Shown piece after piece: positions 1-5,087 of a stretch of DNA of 8,379 nucleotides; positions within the stretch are counted from its first letter, which is position 1, and every line of letters begins with the position of its first letter. Location: positions 1 through 8,379 of the forward strand of contig JAJFMB010000260.1 of assembly GCA_021772355.1 (NCBI GenBank). The letters run 5' to 3'. Position numbers and translations under genes: made by a program. The notes under the pieces are model-generated. The model worked only from the letters and a program-made list of their open reading frames with translations. It did not search any database and was not told where the DNA came from. The stretch is from Chlamydiota bacterium. Its GTDB lineage: Bacteria > Chlamydiota > Chlamydiia > Chlamydiales > JAJFMB01.

Positions 1-332
1 AATTGGAACTTTCTGAGGAAACTATTGTTGAGATCGTCTCCAATGTTCTCAAATCCGTTGCCCAGCATAAAAAAATTGCCATCTATACGAATCCAAAAGA
101 TCTAGAAATTTTAGAAAAAAATCGACCTAAACTTAAAGACATTTTTGAGTCACTTGAAGCCCTCTCCCTACGTCCTCGTGAAGATATCTCCCCTGGAGGA
201 TGTGTCATCGAAACAGAAGGAGGCATTATTAATGCACAACTTGAAAATCAGTGGAAAGTACTAGAACGCGCATTTGACATGATGTTTAAAGGGCAAACAT
301 TAGAATCTTTAAAAAAAGAAATGAAAGAATAA
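1..332 (+). CDS. sctL: Type III secretion stator protein SctL (C-terminal part, 5' truncated)
   Basis: This is the C-terminal 109 or so residues of the SctL/FliH family, the peripheral stator that holds the SctN ATPase under the export gate and regulates it. The reading frame is open through the left window edge; the TTG at 3 is an internal Leu codon, not a start. Visible family features are a helical stretch followed by an alpha/beta region with a PKDLEIL segment (residues 31-37 of the visible part), an SPGGCVIETEGG segment (63-74) and a C-terminal helix with QLENQWKVLERAF (79-91). SctL/FliH proteins end in just this way. It lies 43 bases upstream of sctR, matching the chlamydial order sctL-sctR-sctS-sctT. 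The family call is mainly supported by this motif pattern together with the neighbours. The N-terminal coiled-coil half lies outside the window. Confidence 0.88.
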   Translation, partial: LELSEETIVEIVSNVLKSVAQHKKIAIYTNPKDLEILEKNRPKLKDIFESLEALSLRPREDISPGGCVIETEGGIINAQLENQWKVLERAFDMMFKGQTLESLKKEMKE

Positions 333-334
333 GG

Positions 335-362
335 TTGAGCCTTTATATAAAACCGCTATAAT
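335..362 (+). promoter_or_regulatory. Candidate sigma70-type promoter before sctR
   Basis: TTGAGC (335-340, 4 of 6 against TTGACA) is followed after 16 bases by a perfect TATAAT (357-362) in the 43-base gap between sctL and sctR. Initiation would fall near 368-370, giving a very short leader for the ATG at 376 and about 19 bases for the in-frame ATG at 388. AT-rich gaps throw up such matches by chance, so this is a candidate only. Confidence 0.4.
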
Positions 363-375
363 TCTAATTTTATCA

Positions 376-1239
376 ATGGTAACTTTTATGTCATCGCTCA
401 GACAGCTCAATCACAAATCTCTGCTTTCGTTTCTCATCTTAGCATGCTTTTTATGCGTGATGCCCGATAGGATCTATTCACAGAGAACTACCACATCCCT
501 TGCTCCGCAGGAGCAGGTCGAAGAGTCACAAAAAGCAATTGGCATCCCAGATACATTTGAACAGTACAAGCGTCCTTCGTTAATCACTCAAGCTGTTGTC
601 CTTTCTCTTTTCGCCATGTTGCCCTTTATCATTATGATCTTAACCTCCTTCCTCAAGATCGTGGTGGTACTTTCTCTTTTGCGGAATGCCTTGGGAGTCC
701 AACAAGCACCTCCTAACCAGGTTATTAACGGTATTGCTTTTATGTTAAGCCTGTTCGTCATGTACCCTACAATCATCGCAATGTATACCGCTGCGCAGAC
801 CGTCGTGGAAAGATCACAGGCACCGGAATCCCTAATCTCTCCGGAATCATCAACGTACATCATTGCCATCGCTGCTGAAGCGCAAGAACCTTTAAGAGAA
901 TTTTTAACAAAAAACTCCTCCGTCAAACACCAAGCACTTTTCTACCGTTTATCCTACCGTATCCTGCCCGAGGAGTATAGAGAAGACCTAAAACCTGATG
1001 ATTTTATCATCTTGGTACCGTCTTACATTACAAGCCAACTAAAAGATGCATTTGAGATCGGAGTCTTAATCTACATACCCTTCTTCGTTATCGACTTAGT
1101 GACTTCAAACATCTTGCTCGCAATGGGAATGATGATGCTCTCTCCTGTCACCATATCCATGCCCCTAAAACTTTTCTTACTCGTCATGCTCGATGGATGG
1201 ACGCTCCTTGTCGAGGGATTGGTCAATACATTTAGATAA
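376..1239 (+). CDS. sctR: Type III secretion export-gate protein SctR
   Basis: SctR (YscR/FliP family) forms a pentamer at the core of the export gate in the inner membrane, with SctS and SctT. Both family signature regions are visible: PFIIMILTSFLKIVVVLSLL (residues 83-102), running into RNALG and QAPPNQVINGIAFML (110-124), and near the C-terminus FEIGVLIYIPFFVIDLV (226-242) followed by a methionine-rich MGMMMLSP (250-257). The protein is 287 residues, longer than the roughly 220 of YscR. The extra length is an N-terminal extension with a signal-peptide-like segment (basic residues around 9-14, hydrophobic core about 16-28) and a hydrophilic stretch to about 68. Chlamydial SctR and FliP also carry such an extension. 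The start is uncertain between the ATGs at 376 and 388; neither has a clear Shine-Dalgarno. sctS follows after 11 bases. Confidence 0.95.
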   Translation: MVTFMSSLRQLNHKSLLSFLILACFLCVMPDRIYSQRTTTSLAPQEQVEESQKAIGIPDTFEQYKRPSLITQAVVLSLFAMLPFIIMILTSFLKIVVVLSLLRNALGVQQAPPNQVINGIAFMLSLFVMYPTIIAMYTAAQTVVERSQAPESLISPESSTYIIAIAAEAQEPLREFLTKNSSVKHQALFYRLSYRILPEEYREDLKPDDFIILVPSYITSQLKDAFEIGVLIYIPFFVIDLVTSNILLAMGMMMLSPVTISMPLKLFLLVMLDGWTLLVEGLVNTFR

Positions 1240-1250
1240 GGTAATAATTC

Positions 1251-1529
1251 ATGTTTCGTACACAAGTCGTTCAGCTCGCCTACCAAGGATTACTATTAAT
1301 CCTCATTTTATCGGCGCCCCCTATTCTTATTAGTATGTTTTTCGGCATTCTCGTTGCAGTTTTCCAAGCTGCAACTCAGATTCAAGAACAGACTTTATCT
1401 TTTACTGTAAAACTCGTGGCTGTAACATTAACTTTGATGTTTTTTGGAGGATGGTTAGGAGCTCAAATAATGTCCTTTGCCGCCAATATATTTAATAATT
1501 TCGCAGAATGGAGCGTAGCTGGGACGTGA
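1251..1529 (+). CDS. sctS: Type III secretion export-gate protein SctS
   Basis: This small integral membrane protein (92 residues, normal for the FliQ/SctS family at about 85-95) wraps around the SctR pentamer and SctT to close the export gate. Two hydrophobic hairpin helices are visible at about residues 13-38 and 53-80, separated by the conserved polar loop ATQIQEQTLSF (41-51). Lys54 follows that loop, at the place where family members usually have a conserved lysine. It lies 11 bases after sctR, with only a weak AAGG (1238-1241) overlapping the sctR stop as a ribosome binding site, so translation probably depends partly on the upstream gene. The family call is firm from length, topology and position. 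Confidence 0.95.
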   Translation: MFRTQVVQLAYQGLLLILILSAPPILISMFFGILVAVFQAATQIQEQTLSFTVKLVAVTLTLMFFGGWLGAQIMSFAANIFNNFAEWSVAGT

Positions 1530-1550
1530 ATATTCAACGAATAACTGATT

Positions 1551-2399
1551 ATGTCTGAGAACTATGTCGCTGTTTTTCTTAACAGCATTTTCGCTAACGC
1601 TAGCCCTTTGTCAGCCCTTTCTCTCTTTTTTTTATTTCTAGCGCGCATGCTTCCCATCTTGGCACAAGCCCCTTTTTTTGGAGCTAAACTCCTACCCCAC
1701 ACGACCAAGATGGCTCTCGCTGTTTCTCTCTTTGTGATCTTCTTACCGAAACTACTCGTTGTTATGACCACAGCACCAACTTTTGACACCAGTCTCATCT
1801 GGCTTGTGATCAAAGAAATGGTGATCGGCACTATACTCGGCTTTTTGATTACCGTCCCTTTTACTCTCGTGCAAAATGCGGGAATATTTATTGACCACCA
1901 ACGAGGCGGCGCCAGTTTAATGGTTAACGATCCTGCTGTGCAGAATCAATCCTCTCCCCTTGGAACCTTGTTTAACTTAGTCTTAATCTACATTTTTTTT
2001 GTGATCAATGGTCCCTTTTTATTTATCGACTCCATCTTGATTTCCTATGATGTCATTCCACCTGATCAGTTCATCAATCCTCTGCTCTTTTCAGAAGGAT
2101 CACAGTTTTGGGATGTCTCTATCAGCCTACTCAATAATATTATGAAAATCTCTGTACAACTTGCATCACCTGGATTGATCACCATTTTGATGACAGATAT
2201 GTTCTTAGGAATCGCGAACCGTCTCGCTCCTCAGGTGCAGATCACCTTCTTGGGACTTCCCTTAAAATCCCTACTAGGACTCACTGCTGTCACAATAGGC
2301 TGGAGCCTCTTTTCCGATCAAATGGCTCATGAGGCCTACGTTTACATCCAAAAAATTACTGAATTAATCTACTCATTCCAAAACCCGCTCGGTTTATGA
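1551..2399 (+). CDS. sctT: Type III secretion export-gate protein SctT
   Basis: SctT (YscT/FliR family, 282 residues, usual size about 260-290) is the single-copy subunit of the export gate and contacts the SctR ring and SctU. The protein is strongly hydrophobic, with about six membrane-embedded segments. Family landmarks are FLARMLPILAQAPFFG (residues 29-44), DHQRGGASL then PAVQNQSSPLG (115-138), and MTDMFLGIANRLAPQVQI (214-231) followed by LGLPLKSLLGL (234-244). The gap after sctS is 21 bases with no clear Shine-Dalgarno, which is common in this operon. The stop codon TGA overlaps the ATG of the following exchanger gene (ATGA at 2396-2399), so the two are probably translationally coupled. 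T-runs near 1626-1634 and 1673-1679 encode Phe codons and do not break the frame. Confidence 0.95.
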   Translation: MSENYVAVFLNSIFANASPLSALSLFFLFLARMLPILAQAPFFGAKLLPHTTKMALAVSLFVIFLPKLLVVMTTAPTFDTSLIWLVIKEMVIGTILGFLITVPFTLVQNAGIFIDHQRGGASLMVNDPAVQNQSSPLGTLFNLVLIYIFFVINGPFLFIDSILISYDVIPPDQFINPLLFSEGSQFWDVSISLLNNIMKISVQLASPGLITILMTDMFLGIANRLAPQVQITFLGLPLKSLLGLTAVTIGWSLFSDQMAHEAYVYIQKITELIYSFQNPLGL

Positions 2400-3337
2400 C
2401 AATCGCAATTTTATTCATTATCGGAGGCGCTACTGCTCTCTATCTAGGAGCTGAAATGCTTGTTCGTGGAGCGTCTCGCATAGCAATTAGCCTCGGTATT
2501 CCAACACTTGTTGTCGGATTAACGATCGTCTCGATCATCACATCTTTTCCCGAGGGAGTAGCGAGCCTAATCGCTCAAATCAGAGGAGATGATGATATCG
2601 CTGCCGCTAACGTCATCGGCTCCAACATTGCTAACGTAGGACTTATCATAGGTATGGCTGGCTTGATTTCCCCTCTATCCATCTCCACGCATATTCGAAA
2701 CATCGATACTCCCATCATGATCTCCACGCTTATTCTTCTACTTCTTCTCATGCTCCCGGGTGAAATCAACCGCCTCAGCGGCGCTCTACTCATCACCCTC
2801 CTCATTGCTTATGTTATTTATCGCATTAAAACTGGAGAGCAGACACTCGAAGAGGAAAAACTGACAAAATTAAAACCCAAATCTTCTTCGAAACTTCAAG
2901 AATACGGTTGGGACGCCACTCTAGTCATAGTGGGAATGCTCTTTCTTATCCTGGGCGGACACATCTTTGTCACAGGCTCCGTTACTCTTGCTAAGCTTCT
3001 CAGTATTTCAGAGCGCGTGATCGGACTCACTCTCGTAGCTATTGGCACCTCTCTACCCGAACTTGCCACCACCGTCGTTGCCACATACCGAAAACACACC
3101 GACCTTGCTGTCGGCAACGTTGTCGGCAGCAATATCTTCAACAGCCTTTTCATTATTGGTTTTGTCTCTCTTATCAAACCCATCACATTCACCACTACCC
3201 TTCTCTCCTATGACGGCCTTATCATGGTAGGATTTAGCCTCTTCTTTTGGCTCCTTATGTGGACAGGAAACACCATCCCAAGACTTGGGAGTGCTTTATT
3301 GCTGATTTGTTACGGGACTTACCTCTATACCCTCTAA
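2396..3337 (+). CDS. Na+/Ca2+ (cation) exchanger, YrbG/CaCA family
   Basis: This 313-residue membrane protein belongs to the Ca2+/cation antiporter superfamily, which exchanges Ca2+ for Na+, K+ or H+ across the inner membrane. It has the expected two inverted halves. Alpha-1 (residues 38-86) contains VVGLTIVSIITSFPE then ANVIGSNIAN; alpha-2 (208-254) contains VIGLTLVAIGTSLPE then GNVVGSNIFN. The key acidic residues Glu53 and Glu222 are present and correspond to Glu54 and Glu213 of archaeal NCX_Mj. A hydrophilic, Lys/Glu-rich loop (about 142-172) joins the halves. Alpha-1 lacks the Gly of the usual GTSxPE and reads IITSFPE. Alpha-2 has Asn249 where NCX_Mj has Asp240. The direction of transport and cation preference cannot be read from sequence. 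The start codon overlaps the sctT stop by 4 bases, tying its translation to the type III export-gate genes. A link to the low-calcium regulation of secretion is tempting but only inference. Confidence 0.92.
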   Translation: MTIAILFIIGGATALYLGAEMLVRGASRIAISLGIPTLVVGLTIVSIITSFPEGVASLIAQIRGDDDIAAANVIGSNIANVGLIIGMAGLISPLSISTHIRNIDTPIMISTLILLLLLMLPGEINRLSGALLITLLIAYVIYRIKTGEQTLEEEKLTKLKPKSSSKLQEYGWDATLVIVGMLFLILGGHIFVTGSVTLAKLLSISERVIGLTLVAIGTSLPELATTVVATYRKHTDLAVGNVVGSNIFNSLFIIGFVSLIKPITFTTTLLSYDGLIMVGFSLFFWLLMWTGNTIPRLGSALLLICYGTYLYTL

Positions 3338-3403
3338 ATAGTCAATTCATTGGCCCTCAGGGAACCACAAGATGACCGAACGACTCTCTTGGTATCCTAG
3401 AAG
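3338..3403. other. Intergenic stretch downstream of the exchanger gene
   Basis: I see no gene here. There is one small GC hairpin (TGGCCC, loop TCA, GGG-AA-CCA at 3351-3367) without a following T-run, so it is not a convincing terminator for the secretion operon. Confidence 0.5.
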
Positions 3404-3411
3404 TAAACTAT

Positions 3412-3457
3412 TTGTAGCAAATTCACTAACCCCATTGTAGCATATTCACTAACCCCA
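3412..3457 (+). repeat. Tandem duplication of a 23-base unit
   Basis: Two head-to-tail copies of 23 bases lie at 3412-3434 and 3435-3457. They begin TTGTAGCA and end ATTCACTAACCCCA, and differ only at the ninth base (A in the first copy, T in the second). The second copy is the outer end of the left arm of the inverted-repeat element described at 3435-3746, so the tandem array looks like a duplication of that element's end. Two copies with no spacer rule out a CRISPR array. Confidence 0.9.
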
Positions 3458-3492
3458 GAAATAAAGAAGCGAGCAAACAAGAGCAAGGTTAC

Positions 3493-3542
3493 ACTCGCGA
3501 AAAATTGGGTAACTGCGCAGCAGTTGCACTGTTTGAGCGAGT
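3493..3542 (+). other. Two-tier stem-loop inside the inverted-repeat element
   Basis: An outer stem ACTCGC (3493-3498) with GCGAGT (3537-3542) encloses a short AAA/TTT pairing (3501-3503 with 3532-3534). Inside that is a perfect hairpin AACTGC-GCA-GCAGTT (3511-3525), which extends by a G-U and a G-C pair to 3509-3527. The three-base loop GCA closed by C-G is of the C-GNA-G type, known to form unusually stable DNA mini-hairpins. Confidence 0.55.
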
Positions 3543-3543
3543 C

Positions 3544-3570
3544 TTGCCCTCGAAGAGGGCAATTTCTTTT
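3544..3570 (+). terminator. Rho-independent terminator candidate, plus strand
   Basis: A perfect 8-bp stem TTGCCCTC (3544-3551) with GAGGGCAA (3555-3562) and loop GAA is followed directly by TTTCTTTT (3563-3570). It would end transcription arriving from the secretion/exchanger operon, about 200 bases after the last stop codon. The same hairpin is an internal part of the inverted-repeat element, so it could equally be a structural piece of that element. Confidence 0.5.
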
Positions 3571-3610
3571 GAAGATGCTTTAAGCTTAGGTAGTCAAAAT
3601 CTACTTTAAA

Positions 3611-3633
3611 TGCGAGGGGATTGTCCCCTCGCA
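3611..3633. other. Perfect 10-bp GC-rich hairpin
   Basis: TGCGAGGGGA (3611-3620) and TCCCCTCGCA (3624-3633) pair perfectly around a TTG loop. It is the strongest single hairpin in the gap. Read on the minus strand it is followed by ATTTAAAG, a poor T-run, so it is at best a weak terminator for the minus-strand gene that ends at 3741. Confidence 0.6.
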
Positions 3634-3655
3634 CACCCCTCTCCCGCCTTGCGTC

Positions 3656-3676
3656 ATACACTACTACGTAGTGTAT
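3656..3676. other. Perfect 9-bp hairpin
   Basis: ATACACTAC (3656-3664) and GTAGTGTAT (3668-3676) pair perfectly around a TAC loop. It is AT-rich, has no T-run on either side, and lies close to the right arm of the inverted-repeat element. It is best read as part of that element's internal folding. Confidence 0.6.
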
Positions 3677-3740
3677 TCCTCAGTTGGGCTGACCCTGTTC
3701 TTGTTTATTCGCTTTTTTGTCTTTGAAATTTTTGGATGTT

Positions 3741-5033
3741 CTACAAACAGTTCGAGACTTGGTCAGCAAGAAACTCTTCCCGTCTTTCATTGTGCCCGGA
3801 GGGCCAATAAATAGACTGGAGACTATCATCCAAACATCTCCATGCGACAATCATCTGACCTTGGCTATTAGTTGCTGTGTGATGATCGCAATAAAAGTCC
3901 TTCTCAATCACATGGCTCTCTTGCTTTTCCCATACATCGTTGCCTTTAGCGAGGACAACTTTATGTAGCATTCGCTTATTTCCAGGAACTTCAGTCTTCA
4001 ACAGTGCGATTGCATTGCCTTGGGCATCCATGGAAAGCTGCACATCGTTAATGACACGATAACCCTTAATATGTGAAATCTCTGGCCAGATATTAAAAGC
4101 TCTTAGGTCTTCCCATTTTTTCTCACCTTTCTTCAAAATCGCCCCATGCAGTAGATCTAAGCCTTTGTGGAACTCTAACCAAACGACAACGATGTTCCCT
4201 TGGGCATCCATCGCCATCTGAGGTTCAGAAGCATCTTTAGCACCCTTTTTGCTGAGCTGAACCGGATCCTTCCAATTCTTATCTAGAACTGCAGATTGAA
4301 TGTTTGTGCCATCATTCCACGCAACGATAACCCCTCTCTTTTTGTCCGCAACGCTTTTAAAATGGGGAAAGGTATCTTCATCCGTTTTCAGCAGGGGATA
4401 AGCGTCTCTTCCTCCATAATTCATCTCTAAATAAACAGGAAAACCATGGATGCAAAGATTATCATCATGCCACAGAAGGTGCACTTGACCATTTTGCATC
4501 ATGGCAAATTGCAAGTCATAAATCCCGTTTAATTCCTTATGATAGAATTGGGCTCCTTGGCTCTCTTCTTCATTATCAAACCAAGCAAAGCCAAGAAAAG
4601 TGTTTTCTATACGCCAAGCTGCATATGAGTTTCCGCGGGAATCCGTCGTTAAAGCCACAGTTGCCGGACTATCAGTATTGCCCCGCAAACATTGAACTTC
4701 CCACTCTTGCGACTGATCCGAAATCAAAGCAAACCAGAGGTTATTCTCTTCATCCCCCCATGAAAGCAGACCTTTTCCCTGTTCGTTTACTGAAAGAGAG
4801 GGAAAGACTCCTTTATGTTCAAAAGTAGGAATCCACTCCGTTGATCCAAGTGGAAGATAAGCCCCGTGAATACGCTGATCATCAGTCGACCAAACAGCGA
4901 TGGCATCTCCAGCAGCTGTTAGGGCCACTTTAGGCGTGGAATTTCCAGCACCCAAATCAGCAGTTTGTATCCAGTTACCCCAACAAGAATGACTTATAAT
5001 TAAAAATAATAATACTGAAATAATTTTATTCAT
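3741..5033 (-). CDS. Exported protein with about eight beta-propeller-like repeats, function unknown
   Basis: I do not recognise a named family for this 430-residue protein. The N-terminus is a clear signal peptide (Lys3, hydrophobic core about residues 4-14, possible cleavage after Gly19); Cys17 does not sit in a proper lipobox. The mature part is built from about eight repeats starting near residues 34, 78, 124, 174, 223, 271, 331 and 385. Each has the pattern hydrophobic-x-hydrophobic, then D/N-x-x-G-N/K, two or three hydrophobic residues, and usually a Trp, as in ALTAAGDAIAVW and AMDAQGNIVVVW. Many repeats end in another Trp. That period of 45-60 residues suggests a beta-propeller acting outside the cytoplasm, perhaps in binding. 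An AGGAG (5040-5044) lies 6 bases before the ATG, fixing the start. The last codons (Asn-Cys-Leu-stop) fall in a sequence shared with the left flank of the adjacent inverted-repeat element, so the C-terminus may be altered by it. Confidence 0.85.
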   Translation of the reverse strand: MNKIISVLLFLIISHSCWGNWIQTADLGAGNSTPKVALTAAGDAIAVWSTDDQRIHGAYLPLGSTEWIPTFEHKGVFPSLSVNEQGKGLLSWGDEENNLWFALISDQSQEWEVQCLRGNTDSPATVALTTDSRGNSYAAWRIENTFLGFAWFDNEEESQGAQFYHKELNGIYDLQFAMMQNGQVHLLWHDDNLCIHGFPVYLEMNYGGRDAYPLLKTDEDTFPHFKSVADKKRGVIVAWNDGTNIQSAVLDKNWKDPVQLSKKGAKDASEPQMAMDAQGNIVVVWLEFHKGLDLLHGAILKKGEKKWEDLRAFNIWPEISHIKGYRVINDVQLSMDAQGNAIALLKTEVPGNKRMLHKVVLAKGNDVWEKQESHVIEKDFYCDHHTATNSQGQMIVAWRCLDDSLQSIYWPSGHNERREEFLADQVSNCL

Positions 5034-5039
5034 ATATAA

Positions 5040-5044
5040 CTCCT
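5040..5044 (-). promoter_or_regulatory. Ribosome binding site of the repeat-protein gene
   Basis: AGGAG on the minus strand lies 6 bases before the ATG at 5033. It is the clearest Shine-Dalgarno in the window; most other genes here depend on overlaps or have no obvious site, which suggests this gene is translated independently. Confidence 0.8.
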
Positions 5045-5057
5045 AATAAAGATGGAT

Positions 5058-5087
5058 ATTATAAACGAAATCTAATTATTATTCGAA
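5058..5087 (-). promoter_or_regulatory. Candidate promoter of the repeat-protein gene
   Basis: On the minus strand a perfect TATAAT (5063 to 5058) lies 25 bases before the start codon. An 18-base spacer separates it from TTCGAA (5087 to 5082), which matches TTGACA at only 3 of 6 places. The -35 part would lie inside the 3' end of the upstream synthase gene. Support rests mainly on the -10 and the independent ribosome binding site. Confidence 0.4.

Larger units (their letters stand above)
3435..3746. repeat. Inverted-repeat element with 57-base arms (MITE-like or structured RNA)
   Basis: The arms 3435-3491 and 3690-3746 are imperfect inverted repeats that stay in register without a gap over 57 positions (paired positions sum to 7181). 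By hand count 40 of 57 pairs are Watson-Crick, and 14 of the 17 differences are transitions. The innermost 36 positions (3456-3491 with 3690-3725) have 27 Watson-Crick pairs, 6 G-U pairs and 3 mismatches when read as plus-strand RNA. The outer ends are TTGTAG and CTACAA. The interior, about 200 bases, is packed with short perfect hairpins. No transposase is encoded, so it would be a non-autonomous element if mobile; no target duplication was found. It lies between convergent genes, where such elements are tolerated and may end transcription from both sides. The structure is seen directly; mobility and RNA function are inference. Confidence 0.75.

Noticed and set aside
588..926. Minus-strand open frame of 112 codons opposite sctR
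   Set aside because: It is a shadow of a clear SctR frame, with no promoter, ribosome site or family match visible.
3351..3367. Terminator directly after the exchanger gene
   Set aside because: The hairpin is short, has a two-base bulge and is followed by ACAAGATG rather than a T-run.
3412..3457. Short CRISPR array
   Set aside because: Only two units, directly abutting with no spacer, and no cas genes nearby; it is a simple tandem duplication.
3449..3661. Minus-strand open frame of 70 codons starting GTG
   Set aside because: It lies wholly within the inverted-repeat element, runs through several perfect hairpins, has no ribosome binding site, and its residues show no domain I recognise. 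The hairpin constraint explains the sequence better than coding.
3400..3760. Target-site duplication flanking the inverted-repeat element
   Set aside because: I compared bases outside both possible boundary pairs (3435/3746 and about 3404/3754) and found no convincing matching direct repeat.
3717..3968. Plus-strand open frame of 83 codons
   Set aside because: It mostly overlaps the well-supported repeat-protein gene on the other strand, starts inside the right arm of the element and has no family features.
4980..5000. Lipoprotein signal on the repeat protein (Cys17)
   Set aside because: The residues before the Cys are Ser-His-Ser, which do not fit a lipobox; a signal peptidase I site after Gly19 is more likely.
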